Source of the DNA: Branchiostoma floridae
Taxonomy: Eukaryota > Chordata > Leptocardii > Amphioxiformes > Branchiostomatidae
Assembly: GCF_000003815.2 (NCBI RefSeq)
Contig: NC_049979.1
Coordinates: 9,006,050-9,070,049 of the forward strand
Direction of reading: 5' to 3'
Length of the DNA stretch: 64,000 nt
Shown here: piece by piece, positions 1 through 14,210 of the stretch
Position numbering within the stretch: position 1 is the stretch's first letter
Layout: each line of letters opens with the position of its first letter
Position numbers and translations under genes: made by a program
The notes under the pieces: generated by a model
The model's input: the letters and a program-made list of their open reading frames with translations, nothing else
The model's database searches: none
What the model was told of the DNA's origin: nothing

Positions 1-3000
1 GTAAAGTACTCCAAGAATAAAAATATTCTATTCTTTTTGCAGTTATATGATCCAAATTGTCCATCATAAAGTTTGATAGCGCACGATTGGTTCTAGCTGA
101 AATATGCGTCGCCACCCCTATCCCCACCATTGTCGGGATGACAAAGGCATTATCTCATTTGGACCGAACAGGTGGATTTGTGCCAACAGGTAAGCCCCTC
201 TTCGAGCTTCCACGTCGCTTCCTCGTAAAAAAGGAATGTACACAAATTGCGCCGGCAGTCTGCGGTATTGAGTGCCCGTCAGGGCCAAACTTTCAAATTG
301 TTCTTGGATGACAAATTGACAGCGCTCCTCAGCCTAACAGGTGGGGCATAGATGGAGTAGTTATTGTTACTTTAATCAACGGTACTAATAGTTTGTGGTA
401 GTTATCTACACAATGGAGTGATAACAATACTGGCCCACCACCATACCCGGATGGTTAAAACGACTGGCTTTAACATAAATACTAGTATCCCAACTACAAC
501 ATTAATTGTTAGACAAAAATCTGCAACGCGAGATTTGTATCTTTCGTTCCTATTTTCTTTGAATCAATACACAAAACTCATTTCACAATACAATAAGTGC
601 ACTAATGTATTTTCTAGAATTGATAAATTTTTCATGCGGAGAGTACAAAGGATATGTAATAATAGGTTGTCATATAACATGTCATCTATGAAAGAGAAAG
701 AATTTATGTAAGGGCCATTAACCTGTGGTTCGGGAGCTCTATCCAAAGTCAATGTTATATTGACTTGTTGCCAGTCCTTGGGGTATACTCCAATACTGGG
801 GACTGTTACAGGTGGCCTTTTGTATAGCGTAGTGGTTAAACTGTGGGCGAAAATTAGATTCAAAATTACAATTTTCTTCCGTTGTTTACACTTGTGGACA
901 ATGGCAATGGTGTTCAAATATGAACGCAACAGATCGTTACGTAATAACCTTCGGCCTTGACTCCTGTACTCGTAAAAGGCTACTTTACCAAAAGGATGTT
1001 GAACCAAAGCAATACGCATGTTTTGTAAGACTTTAAACATCTTTAAAGGACTTAAAGGACTTTTCAAACCTTTTTAAAAGTTACACTTTTGACTTCTAGC
1101 CCAGCTTTGACCTTCACAAACAGGTGAAAAGGGAAATGTACTGTAACGTTACCATCTAGTTTTTTATTGATTCGAAGAAACGAAAAATGTAGCACACATA
1201 GGGTCTGGGTTTGGAAAGGTATACAAGGTGAGACTTAGTAGCTAGACGCGCTGGTGCCTGGAACAAGAGCCAATCAACAAGCATGTGCGTCACGAGGAAT
1301 ATCCTCCAATAAGAAAGGTTCAATCTTTAAAAGCGGGCAACAGTGACCGTCTTGTTTGACATCCAAATTCACCCCGCACTTAGGTTTGAAGCGTTGCATA
1401 TGTATTGATATAACTGGTTCAACTGACTTCAATGGAATTTAGAAGTTTCGCCATGATAAAAGCACAGACTTGCCTTACACATGGATCTGGCAAGAAACCA
1501 CCATCATTAAATGGTTTATTCATTGAAAAAAGGCGTTGCAGCCAAGGGCTGAATTATGCCATTTTTTTTACAAACGATGTATCGCACTACATCATCATGT
1601 TCCTCTTTCATTACATTACGTCATACAGCATTACAGACATTACACATTTAACACGCTTTTAAAAGTATTTTCGAGTATGGTTTAGAATTATGTATCGCCA
1701 TAGACTCTGCAGGTTGGTACTGTTGGTTTGTTCGAGTTTCTCATTGACCGTCCGTACCCCGTGTGTTAGTCCCCTTAAAGCTGGTACTAACACAAAACAA
1801 TGCCTGCATTTTCATGGAGGTAATGATAAGGCAACATCTTCATCTTCACCTGCTTCATCTTTTATTACATACATTAAATTTTACTCCAACATCACCAACG
1901 ACAAGCAGAATGTGTGTATCATCAATTCTATCAGCTGCAGTTTACTTCAGGGTCATCTTCTCAGTGAGTTATAGTTTACATAAAAAACAATGGAAATCCT
2001 TTTGCAACAATTAGCTTTTTCTGTCAGCTAAACCAACAGACGGATGGCCGGCCGGTCCCAAGAGGGAGGAACAGGTGGCCAGGCAGGTGCAGGCTAGGGT
2101 GGGGTTAGCCTCCATCAGGCCTTCTTACTGGGGTTCGATGATCGTAGAATTCGGCAAAAAAAAAAATCGGGAAATTAGCAAGGGGAGTCAGTCCACGCTT
2201 AGGTTCATGTTTCCCCTCCCGCCAACTCCTCTGGTAGAAAAATTCCCCTGGCAGATTATTCTCCCTATGATAGCCAGGATAATCAATCTGGCAGAGACTA
2301 GGATTGGGTAGGGGGGAGCATTTTCTAAATTTTAGTTTATATTGGATTTGACCAAATTGTCTTCTTTTAACGACAGAATAGAATTGCAACAGCTATTTTC
2401 AAGTTGTATCATAGATGCTTCGGGTTGGTCCCTGTCAACAAAAGCGAATAATAGGGTAATGTTGAGATACAAAAAAGTGCCTACTCTCAACCGGTATTAG
2501 ATATTCTGATTGTCAACTAAAACCTTCAACAAAACATGTACCAAAACAATAGCATGGATCGTAATCGGTTGGCACCCAGGCTACAAAAAAGTCAATGAAA
2601 AGTATTGTACTATATCCTATCCTTCTTTAATGTATAGAATCTACCATGTCCTATTGTTATCATTACTTCAAACATTAGTATACGACTCTCTGAAAAAAGT
2701 ACGACATACAAATTGTAACTCTGTAAATAGAACAGGTTTAGACCAATATTTGCTATGACGATTCACAGCTTAACTACTCAGAGAACGTTCTTGACATTTG
2801 TCGGCTTCGTCTCTGTTAAAGGAGGTAATACCTTCCGCGGCAACATTTAATGTGTGTAAAATAAAAGCAGGACTACAGAAAGAAAGAAAGGAAACGATTC
2901 AGTTGGATTTCAGCAAACGTGTAAGCTTATCACAAACTTCAAGCAATAGATTAAGAATCCCAAAAGCACTTATAATGATCATACATCAAAGGTACAAAGT

Positions 3001-3781
3001 GTACGTGGGGTAGTCTGAAAACAAAAAGATTGGTAAAGACGTCGTGGTAGAACAAATCCCATTGTAAACCCTCACAGCAGCTTTACCAGTGATGCAGGCG
3101 TCTGTTGTTACAGGTTTTACCGCACATTATACACCTAATTGGGCAAGTAGCGAGTACTCCTCTATTCCTTTATTTCTGTAGCGTCTCTTGTTTATCGTTT
3201 AACACGTGGGCAAGTGGGTCTATAATCTTTGCACGTACGGCATAATTAGGCAATAACTCGAATTAAGGGCATGCCAAGTCGGCAAGATCTAAAGAAAAGA
3301 GAAAAGAACATCGCACATGAAAGTGCCGACAAAGTACGCGTGGCGTTGGTAGGAGACAAAGGAAAGGCGAACGTCACAATAACCACCTGGTGAATCGCCT
3401 GGGGATGTTCCAACTGCATGACAACGAGAAGCTGCTGTCCAGCTTTCCGATTTATTGACAGGATCAAAGGATTTGATGTTCACCTGCTCGTGTTGTCAGG
3501 TGACAGATTTATACACGGACACGTCTAAATCGCCTAAACTGTCTCTGGCTGTCAGGCAGCGAGCGGATGCGTTTGTTTACACCTTATGGTATCTTGCACA
3601 TCGCCACCTGTTAACGTTATCTGATGCCCTGGCGCTCTGGAAAAGAAAGCGCGATTTCTGCGTTGTATTTGAGCGTTGTACTCTTTTATTAAGATACATT
3701 GTTTGTCCTGATGAAGTACAGAGATGTTTCTTTTATTTATACACCGTACACCGATATACTTTGCACAACATGTTTGATCTT
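1..3781. other. no gene recognised
   Basis: Mixed AT-rich sequence with no recognisable domain, splice-framed exon or repeat end. The longest open frame (564-1067, minus, 167 codons from a TTG) is about what chance gives in this much DNA. Confidence 0.6.
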
Positions 3782-4467
3782 CACAAAACAGTTTGCATTG
3801 TTGTGATTCAAAGAAAATCAAAAGAAAACAAATAAACTGACTTCGTTTTCACTGGTACAAGAGGTATCCACCTACTAGTGTCTCACAAAAATCGCAAGCC
3901 GCCAAAGGCATCGTCTTCATACTTCAAATAGTAACATCGTGTTGATGAAGGATGTACCTGTTTACGGACAGTCGAGTACAATGTACCTGGAGTATTTCTG
4001 TTATCAGCGTTTGCACTTTTTTTAGTGGACTGAGTGTCTTAACACCGCATGATATACGGGAGAACGTTACATCCGTCAACTCATCTATTCTACTTGACAG
4101 AGTGTAGAAGGATGTNNNNNNNNNNNNNNNNNNNNNNNNNNNNNNNNNNNNNNNNNNNNNNNNNNNNNNNNNNNNNNNNNNNNNNNNNNNNNNNNNNNNN
4201 NNNNNNNNNNNNNNNGTTCCTTCCTGTGCTTTTTGTTGGGGAAAAGGCTGTACATTGGACATTGTACTCAACTGTCCGTAAACAGGTATATCCTTTATCA
4301 ACATGATGTTACTACTAGTATTTGAAGTATGAAGACGATGCCTTTGGCGGCTTGCAATTTTTGCGAGACACTAGTACGTGGATACCTCTTGTACCAGTAA
4401 CTACGAAGTCAGTTTATTTCTTTTCCTTTAATTCTCTTTGAATCACAACAAAGCAAACTATTTTGTG
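3782..4467. repeat. long foldback (inverted repeat) element across a gap
   Basis: The left arm 3782-3984 and the right arm 4259-4467 are inverted copies with scattered mismatches; for example CCAAAGGCATCGTCTTCATA on the left is read in reverse complement on the right. The right arm has six extra bases (ACTAGT) near 4314. The spacer includes the 100-N gap. No transposase frame is present, so this is a non-autonomous foldback or MITE-like element. Confidence 0.8.
4116..4215. other. assembly gap (100 N)
   Basis: Exactly 100 Ns, inside the foldback spacer; the true length is unknown. A strong hairpin is a likely reason for the assembly break. Confidence 0.99.
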
Positions 4468-7297
4468 CACACTTGTCGGATATATGCTCGCTGACATCGG
4501 ATCTTACGTGTACTTTTTCCTTTATATCGTACGGTCTGTTTGTTAGATAGCTGCTCACGTGTCTGCGCGTGGTCGAGTTGACGTGCATTTGCCAGTAAGT
4601 GGCTTTATTTAGCGTTATTATCGACGGCTTAACGTTGTTGTCGGTTACCGTTAGTACGTAGTCGTTGCTAGACACACAAAGACTTGTGTTCGACAAAATC
4701 ACGATTATCGTTTGAAACAGGATTAACTGGACCACCTGCAAATTGGCATTGTGGCAGATGTGAAATCCGGTCATCAGACGGGATCTTTCAGTCCTTCTCT
4801 GTTGCATTATTGCTTTCGTCATCCGATTGTTCAGTGCAGCTGTTCTTATCTTTGTGTTTTAATACATGTACTATTTGTGTACTAGCATCAAACACTAGTA
4901 TTAAGTATGAAAAGTACTCTCCACTTACTTAATCCTATCGTCTTTTCAATCCACTTCGTCTCTTTGCCTGAATGGCCTATTTTTTATTCTAAAACCTTGA
5001 ACTTGTACGTGTTGTGCGTCACTTTCTTCTATTCATCTGCCAGCCACTGTGCACTAAGACACGTCGACTATCTCTGAGTTGGAGATGGTGATACGCGCCT
5101 GATCATATTTTCAATACTGCAACCAAGGGGGTTCATGTCAACCTCCTTGCTGCAGCAAGACATTTTCCTTCTTGTATGAAGAAGACGACTGTCCCGTGCC
5201 TGGTAATATAAAAACCGCTAGGTGTCGCTATTTGAAGACAATGCCTTCTTCACGACGTCTTGGGAGGGATAGGGGATCGATGCCACTTATAAAGATGATC
5301 ATTGTGGAAATATTACACATTTATTTTGCATTTGGACATTATTCGTTTATTACAAACAGTAAAGAGGGTTCACACTTTCACCATGTACCAGTAGTGCCAT
5401 ATTCTACACTACATCTGTGCGACCTGTTTCTCTATTGCTTCCCCATGTCTACCTGGATCGCATGCCACATTACGACTCTCTACAGAAAAGTTGACGGCGC
5501 GTGAATAGTTATGACTTTTTACTCCATTTCCCACGAATGCTTCCGTATTTTTCTGTCCGAGGGAGTCTAGAGCTCGTCACGGCATGCGGCAAAGTCAAGT
5601 GCCTGTCGCGAGGCATTGTGGGTTAGCATACACACCGAGGAATTTTGTTGTGAGTCGGAAGAGCAAAAACGATGAAAAGGCTAATTGCAACAATGTCGAC
5701 TTTTGTGGGAATAAATTTCGTTACCCCCGGTGTGAACTCGGGTGAAATGATGTGATTTCCTGTGCATACTTACATGTATACAAAATATGGCTGAAAATAA
5801 CATCGTTTGCCGAGTCATTGTTTCGACGCTCGGTCACGACAAGTCAGGTATTCCCGCTATTCCGATAAGGTTCAAGGAACACACTAATAGAACAGGAAAC
5901 GACCATGGCAACCGACATTCCTTTTAAATACAGAGGTTGTGGGACGATATCCAGGTCCACGGCCATGATGACGTCACGCCCTGACCGTGATAGGTCGCTG
6001 ACAGAGGGGTGTGAGGACAGAGGTTTGACCCGGTGACAGGCACCCGGGTAGCGAACCGAGAAACGTTGTTAGAGAGGTTGTTTACAGCAATTTTCCGCTA
6101 TTGTTCTGTGGCGTTTCACTCAGGTGTCAGACAAGAGCAAGCCTGGGCGAGTTTATAAGCGAGGAGATATGCGAGAACATTGCTGGCATACTAGTACATG
6201 ACATGACACCCAGAGTAGCTACATTTTCGTTCTGCATCATGCTCTGTTCACATTCAGATAGAAACAGATGATCATGTACAGCTCTGCATGTACCAACAGC
6301 TCATCAATATGGTGTGAAGAAATGATCTATCATTTGTGATGTTTAAAAATGGGAGACTATATCGTAACAAAGTCGTCTACCTACCATTCCCGTACGCGTA
6401 TAGTCATAGTCATGTTTAGCCTAGACAAGTATTGTTGTGTCGATTGCTTTGCTACTGTTGCCATACATTGTACTATGTATAGCTGTCGACGAACAAAGTT
6501 CACTCCTTCTGTATTTTGCACACAATTAAAGTCCTTGGTACAAGACAATAGTGTCTTTATATCATGACCATTTTCTAGTTTCAGAAGCGTAATGTGACCC
6601 AAACTCTTTAAGAAGTTCTCGCCTGGACCAATTATGACACAAAGTACGCGCCAATTCTCCGCCATAACCGCATACCTCAGGTGCTTTTGTGGCAAGGTCA
6701 ACTTAGGCAGGTATGAGGAACCGTTACTCATTTCATGCCTGAATACTCCTCAATTTCATCCGTCTGCAAACTTCTTTTCCCACAGTATTTAGTACACTTG
6801 ACCGAACCTTGTGTGGACTACTTAGCGTCGATGAAAGCTGCTAAAACTCTGTATAGTCTATTTTCTTTAGTTCTTTCTCTTGAAGGACTGGAGGGGTGTA
6901 CATGGTACCTGTTATGCGCACTTATAACTTGTAATCAAGACGCCAGTCCCTAGCTGTGTGAGAACTAACATACAAGCCAGCTCACACTACGATAGTTACA
7001 CATTCTCGTGTATGGGAGGGGTGGATAAACAGACCTTTCTGTGTGTTCTTACACAGAAGCTAGGATCTATGACGATAGGTTCTCTAATGTGGATACGGCC
7101 AATCAGGAGATTGGCGCCACCCGACATGATTCCCCACTCTAGTGCACACCTGTACCCGGTGCCCCGGGGTCGGTTGGCCTATCCAGCGCACGGCTGACTT
7201 GGTGCAAATTGTGTAGAAAGTGTCCCAACTGTAGCCTGCCCTGTCCCGCAGATGACGGAGGCAGTGTCGGTTCTCTCGCGTCGACATGCCTCCGTGC
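4468..7297. other. no gene recognised
   Basis: Contains an imperfect hairpin (CAAGGGGGTT 5124-5133 with AACCTCCTTG 5140-5149) and otherwise unremarkable sequence. No exon can be supported. Confidence 0.6.
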
Positions 7298-7450
7298 CTC
7301 CAAGCAGAGGTTAGGCTCCGGTTGGTTTTTGACGGCTGTTTTTTATGCGTTTTATCGGGCTTTTTCTTTTTACTTCCTCAAGCGGAAGCTGACGGACGAA
7401 AGTAAACTCGACGAAACGACCAAAGAGCAGAGGCCGAACCTCTGCTTGGA
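7298..7450. repeat. small terminal-inverted-repeat element (MITE-like)
   Basis: It starts CTCCAAGCAGAGGTTAGG and ends CCGAACCTCTGCTTGGA, inverted copies of each other, 153 bases apart overall. The left 60 bases recur in reverse orientation at 40711-40775. No coding capacity. Confidence 0.75.
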
Positions 7451-10400
7451 AAGTACTGATAATGATACGTCACAGCATCAGTCAGATAAGCCCCCCTCTT
7501 CTCCACGGTGATGTCGGTATAAAAGGGTCTGTTTGGAGAAAACAGGTAAGCTCCGTCGGCGGATCAAAGGAGAGGAAAGGCCTGGAAAAATATTGAGATT
7601 GAAGTATTCTGGGTCTGGCCGATGAAGACGTGTTGTACAAATATTCCTTAATGCGCCTAGACGGGACTTGTGGTAGGGCTGGAGACATCAAAGCTGAGTG
7701 GCTAGCCGCACTCTGACAGGTGGAATAAACTTTACTTTAGTTCTTTTCACTGCCGTAGCTGTGACGACGAATCACCTGATAGTCTTGATCAAAGTCTACT
7801 TCAATCCATGCAGAAATGTAAATATTGGCACAGTTTTGCTGGGAGAGGAGTGAGGGGTGACAGGCGAAGACGGGGATGTGCAATGGGGCGAGAGCCGGAG
7901 TTTTCACTGGGGTCAGCGGCGCGTGAAGTCCGCCCCGACGGTCGGGTCGAACCGCAGGTTCTCATGCTTGCCCTGCCACGCATGACGTGAGGCAAACTGT
8001 GCGCCGCTTCATGTTGATCTAGGGCACGGTTACACCTCGCCACGACTTCCCAGCGCCGATATCCCCCGGCCAAGGAGAGTTCCCACGCTAGCCGGGAACT
8101 CCCATCTCAGACCCAGTGGTGTAGACATCATAAAGCGCTCTCGGGCGAGAAGGTACATTCTGCCGTCTGGTTTACACTAGGGTCCCGCTACCAAAATGGC
8201 CCCTTGATATGGTGGTCTTCTCCTGAGGACACCCCCCTCCCCCGAGTTTCCCAGGCTACCCACGCACAGCCCCTCCTCAGCCTCAAGTGCCGCGTGCAAT
8301 CGGTTTGCATCATACTGAGAAACGGCCTGCACTATAACAACATTTCCCAGCCCACTCGTCACTTGGAGGAGTAGGACTGAGGTGCCAAATTATGTTACGA
8401 CGCGCCCTAAACCTATTAGCAATGGCGTGTGAAAAGTTTACTCAGATGTACCACCATAAAAACGTGGTGTGAAACGGCCGTGCCTACGGAGGGGATCAGA
8501 GAAACTTCTCTAATTGAAAGACAATGAGCTTTAATTGAAAAAATGCTGTAGGTAGCACTTTCCCACACTCCCAAGGTGTGTATTCCGATGTTGTAACGTC
8601 TTCGTCCCTCTTCAAAGTTTAATACTTTGCATCAACAGCGGGGCACAGATTTCTCACGGCTATGTGAGAACGAATACCCCTCGGTGAATAATCATGATTT
8701 TCGCCCCTTGTTTATTGGGTTAACAGTTTGGTGCTGCTATGTTAAGTGTAGTTGTGGTTGTTCACACCAAAGTGTTTGCCGGCTCAGTTGATTAGCACTA
8801 GTCTATTACTGGGCATGTCTCTCTTGTTTACTCTTCTGCCGAATCTGCTCAGAAGTGACCCGGAATGGGATGCGCGCAAAAGTGGCCTCACACAAGACAC
8901 TCCGCTAACAACAACACTCACTTCCCGCCGACTTATTTAAACCGAAACTCAACCCACTTGGGTTCCATTAGGAACGAAAAAAATCTGTTTACACAAACCG
9001 CTGAAAGAAAACAACGCAACAAAGACAAGAGGTCGACTTTAGCGATTATCAAATGTCATGTGTTTATTTCTAGCATCACAGAAACGATGTTTGATACTGC
9101 TCCAAGAAGAGTGGTTGGAGTGTATACAAGCTGTACCGGTGACCCGTCCTGCCGACGACGTGTCCCGAGCACGTCATGGCCCTGTAGGTGGGACACAGCG
9201 CGACGGGGTGAGCAAGACTGGCATGTATCTTCCTGGGAAAGGGCCGCGCGCAGCCAGGTAGAACCAATCCCGCCTACTGATTGTGGCGCGATGAGATGAC
9301 AGTGGTAAAGTCTGGCTGGGAAAACACGGCTCACTTGTGTCTCACAGTAACAACCCACTTTTAAAGACGACAAAGTAGAGGCTTCCGACTTCGATAAGAA
9401 CATTTTCCGCGCCAAGTGCTTTACCACCTTCAATGGTCAGACGGACCGAATGGGATGAGTCCTGTTCTTGCACGTGCTGGGAAGAAATGAAACAACCACA
9501 AAACATGATGATAACGTCATCTATATTGTTTTTTTTTTAATAAAACATTTTTTCTTCTTTCTGTGAACACAGCCGTTTGAGAGTGTCGTGACAATGTCAT
9601 CTTGTTGACAGATTTCCTTGTTGTGTGAATCATGTGGGGAGCAGGGGCATTGCAACATGTCATCGCCATGTCAAGCCCAATTTCAACTTTACAGACGCCC
9701 CTAATTCAACAGTCCAATCATCAAAAACACAAAACTTTCTCTGAAGACCAAGGAGGTTGAAAAGGGAACCTCCCTGTGAAGACGAAATGTACCCTTCAAG
9801 CAGATCTTCCGATGCGATAACATAATCGTCATATCGCCCAAGACAGTATCCTTGGGCCAAGAAAGTATCCAAGGGACAAGACGGTATCTAGTATCCCTTG
9901 GCCACCAGGGAAACGCCCAGTGTTCTGCGAACCGGTAGCTCAAGAAACGTTACAATCTTGCCTTACTACATCTGCTTGGAGATTGTACTTTCTTCCCGCC
10001 ACTGTCTAGCAACAGGTTCAACCAATTAGTCTGGCCGGGAGGAGTCGTGTCCGGACATGACCCTCCCCCGGGCCGCGGCCTCTAACCCGCCCAAATCACC
10101 GTGAGACAAGCTATCAGCGCCGTCAGACCCCCGGCACTACACAAGGTGAGCGGGTTCCCGAGGGGCAGGGACGAGCGGCATCAAAAGGCTCAATAAAACA
10201 CGGGAGTCAACTCCAACTCATTCCAACACTGACGAGACTAAGCTGTGTAAGCAAAATTTGACTGGAAAATGACATTCAGAAAGAATGAAAGCAATTAGAA
10301 ATTCACACAGCTAAATTAACTTATTTTTCTACAATGGTTGGCTACAACACACATGTATACTTTTGGAGCAATTTTCCCTGTTTGCTCACGGCTAAGTGTT

Positions 10401-12175
10401 GGATAATCGCTATAAATTGGGCGTGTGACCCTTATAAGTAAAAGAAACCGACGGCAATGTGCAGTGCAAGGAGGTCTTTTCACATGGAAAAATGTACTGC
10501 AAAAGAAAAACAAATATCAGACATACATGCATATCTGTCTGACGCTAAAGAATGTCGCGCGGAGGCGAAGATTTTTTCACACGGTGTCGAATTGAAAGGC
10601 CCTGGCGAATGCCCACTGAATGTGATTAGATGTAGGGTGTGAAACACACGACAAGACCAGATTATCCTTTATTTCCAGGCGGGCACTAATGTTGCCTAAC
10701 ACCACAAAACCTTCCGTTTAAGAAAAATGTGTGAAACCCTTCGCCTTTCCTTATTTTGTGTACAAACATCTCATTAGTATAAACTCTCGCCTATTGGCGG
10801 GCATCAAGTGCGTGTGTTTGTCAGTTTGCGCTTCATAATGAGCCCCCAGCTTATCGGAGATAAAAGAAGAAATCGGAGTGTTTTGAAGAGATTTATCTTC
10901 GAAACACAAGCCGTACCGGGGGATTAAAAGGTGTCTGCAACTTTACAATCTCCCTGTAGACTGATTGGTCATCTCACGGGAACCTTACTCCGTCCTATCC
11001 ACTTGCTCCTCCGCGATTTTTCTCTTCAAACAAAATTTGGCAAAGTGGGTGGCGGGCGTGTTTTCATAACTGCTCTTGAGGGTACAAGTTTTATATCCCG
11101 TGTTTGCAAACAAACTCGTGTGATCACACGAGTGAGTAGCATGTTCTGCACAATGACCTCGCTGTCCATTTAGCGAGAAGCCCATGTCTAGCGCCGGGCT
11201 TGGGTTTCATCGGCGCACGATGAAAAGTAGTAGAGAGATTTTCCAGGGAGGGGAAGGACTCCCCTGGGAGGGTCCGTACGTCCTGTCGGGCAACCGACAC
11301 CCAATATGGCGCAGGTTTGGGCTTGGGTCAAGGCAATTAGCAACCATCTGCGCCCGGTTGATGGGTAAGAGCACGTGGAGGAGGTGTACAAGAACAACTG
11401 GTGCACGAGTCTTGAACGACCTCACTCCTGTTGCGCTGCGTGAGAAGGAGTCGAGAAGCCCTGGACCACGTCGAGCGACAAAGTTGCTGTTTGTTTGTTC
11501 GGAGAGGTCGGAAATGATCCTCTTCAAATGCGCAGTCAATGAAAACATCAACAGCGCGTTCTCTCTGATATCCTAGACAACTTAATAGGGTCGGCGGGAA
11601 CCCTGACAAAATCCATACACAATTTGCTCTCGATTTCCAATGGCTGAGGGGAAGCCTGGAGAGACCGTTATCATTGCCAACCATCCGAGGTAAAGAAGAC
11701 CACACACCATTTGAGCAGGGCATTCCCGCTAAATGAAAGACACGTGTACTCTGCCTTGGTGCTGCACTGGACCCGATAATGAAGACACAGATTCGCCTGA
11801 TACCGTATACTACCTTTTAAAGCCTGGTATATCACCTACATAGGGCGTTTAGCTATACCATACCTTGACACTTTTAATCCGTTTGGTAACGCTACCCACC
11901 CCAAAACTCGCACGTCCTAGCTCCAACAAATTGAAAGCCAGCAAAATTTGATCAATGAGGCTGAAGTCGTTATTCAATACAACGAAACTTATTGAGAAAA
12001 ACTTGATATAGCTAAGTATATTGTCTTTTTTCTCTTATGACTCATATGTCTCTTGACAGAGCGAGGGAAAGAGTGCTTTACTGCTGCGGTGGTCCTCAAT
12101 CTTCCCTCTGTCTGCACCTCAAGATAAAACCGTTCCCCGTCTCGACATTCCAATTTGAGCGCGCAGATACCTAGC
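7451..12175. other. no gene recognised
   Basis: Holds GC-rich patches (7800-8370, 9130-9300, 10050-10170), a hairpin at 9749-9776 (CAAGGAGGTT with AACCTCCCTG) and a lone element end CATCTGCTTGGAG at about 9969-9981. No spliced coding structure is seen. Confidence 0.6.
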
Positions 12176-12319
12176 CTCTACCAGGCTCCGTGGATCGGTA
12201 GAATCATTATCCTCGGTGAGGAAACGTACTCTTCTGGCGGGCTAACTCCCCTAGCGTACTATAGATTCTATTTGTCCAATTTCGACAATTAGACCACCGA
12301 TCCACGAAGCCTGGTAGAG
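12176..12319. repeat. 144-base terminal-inverted-repeat element
   Basis: The ends 12176-12199 and 12296-12319 are 24-base inverted repeats differing at one position (CTCTACCAGGCTCCGTGGAT... against its reverse complement). The interior has no open frame. Typical MITE dimensions. Confidence 0.8.
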
Positions 12320-12665
12320 TCTACAGATACCCGCAGATTCAGACGGAGATAAGCACTCAATTTTCCGTCCACTTTACCGGTGACACTCGCGGTCTAGATG
12401 GGCTACCTGTCCGAAATTGTGACGGCCTGACGGCTCGAGTCAAGTCGTTTGATCACAGGGACAATCTCTAGTTAGTTTTAAACTATAACGTAGAATCCAG
12501 CTGGCCAAGTGCATATCTATAATCTAGTCCCTATCATCCAAATATTCAATTGACGACGGGAAAAATTGGGCCGGCGAGAACACTTGACTATGGCACAAGG
12601 AGTAGAGAGCAGGCTGTCTTCTGGTCGTCTTTTTGTTTGTTTTTGTCTGCCTAACACTTTATTTA

Positions 12666-13409
12666 GAAAACAAAAATATTACGCATTTTTCGATTAGGGT
12701 CGGGTGCATAGTATAAACGATAGTTCCCACATCAAAGCAACTTCGTTTCCTGTTCTGAGTTCCTAAAGACAGATAGACAAGTCAGACAAGGCAACGATGT
12801 CTCATCACTGCAGGTACACTGTGTAACCAAGGAGGCAGACCTCCTTGGTGTAGCAAAAACCGTACACTGATCATACTATAGACTTCGGGCACCAATTTTA
12901 TTCAATGGTTAAAATTTAAATCAAGTTCAACCAACGATGTGGCATACTTAAGGAAATTCCTCGCAGTTCGATTATTTTTTACCCTCTAACTCTATGATAC
13001 CTGTGCAACGCCTAAGGAGTTGATGTAAAAATTTTAAGTATTATTGATTAGAATGTAGGGGAGAATAAGAACATCATGACGTCTTAATTGTAAAGTTATA
13101 AGTCTTAAGTTACACGGAGTATTTTTAATCTGTATACAGAAAGTTGAACTGAGTTCTGAATGACGAAAGTAAGGGGGCTCAAAACCCGTGGGATTTTTTT
13201 TTTTAAACTTGACGAAAACAAATCAAAACAGCTGAAAATTCAGCGTTAATGACCGAACATTAGTTGACGTCCTTCTGCAATATGAAAACTCCACCTTTCC
13301 ATCTTCTGCAATGGGCGTGTGTAAACTGCTCCTGTTGTCAGGCTCATCTTGCAAGGAGGGGCATCTTCTCTTAGTGCAAGGTGTGAAATTTCATCAGTGA
13401 ATTAAAAAA
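12666..13409. repeat. tandem duplication, copy 1
   Basis: The first of two adjacent direct copies (period 744), starting AAAACAAAAATATTAC and ending near TTTCATCAGTGAATT. It contains a perfect 10-base hairpin, ACCAAGGAGG (12826-12835) with CCTCCTTGGT (12840-12849), that is degraded in copy 2. Confidence 0.85.
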
Positions 13410-14119
13410 GAAAACAAAAATATTACACATTTTTCGATTAGGGTCCGGTGTGCTGCATAGTATAAACGATAGTTCCCACATCACAGCAACTTCGTTTCCT
13501 GTTCTGAGTTCCTATAAAAGATCACAAAAGACAGATAGACAAGGCAACAATGTCTCATCACTGGAACAAGGAGGTTATAGGTTATATACATGTGGGCACA
13601 CCTTGTTGTTGTGGCAAACACCGTACACTACTCATACGATAAACCTTGGGCACCGATTTTATTCAATGATTGAATATCAAGTTCAACCAACGACATTGCA
13701 TACTAAAGGAAATTCTTTACCTTCTAACTATACCTGTGCAATGTTTCAAGGAGTTGATGTAAAAAGTTTAAGTATCATTGATGAGAACATCATGGCGTTT
13801 TAATTGTAAAGTTATCCGTCTTAAGTTACACGGAGTATTTTTATCGGTATACAGAAAGTTGAGAAAGTTCTGATTGATGAAAGTAAGGGGGCTCAAACCC
13901 GTGGGATTTTTTTTTAAACTTGACGAAAAAATCAAAACGGCTGAAAATTCAGCGTTAATGACCGAACATTAATTGACGTCCTTCTGCAATATGAAAACTC
14001 CACCTTTCCATCTTCTGCAATGGGCGTGTGTAACCTGTTCTTGTTGTCAGGCTCATCTTGCAAGGAGGGGCATCTTCTCTTTTAGTGCAAGGTGTGAAAT
14101 TTCATCAGTAAACTAAACA
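13410..14119. repeat. tandem duplication, copy 2
   Basis: The second copy, about 710 bases, with substitutions and several small deletions against copy 1. A 117-codon open frame at 13450-13803 exists only in this copy and is interrupted in copy 1, which argues against it being a gene. Confidence 0.85.
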
Positions 14120-14210
14120 AGAGCTTTTAAAAAAAGCTGGTCTTTCGCTTACTTATATTGTGTAGGTAAAACTTTTACCAGATGAGTTTCAGAACAGTTT
14201 CAATGGTATG

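Noticed and set aside
564-1067. Minus-strand open frame of 167 codons
   Set aside because: Starts from TTG, has no recognisable domain or splice context, and such lengths are expected by chance in a window this size.
13450-13803. 117-codon open frame inside tandem copy 2
   Set aside because: The same region in copy 1 is interrupted, so the frame is not maintained.
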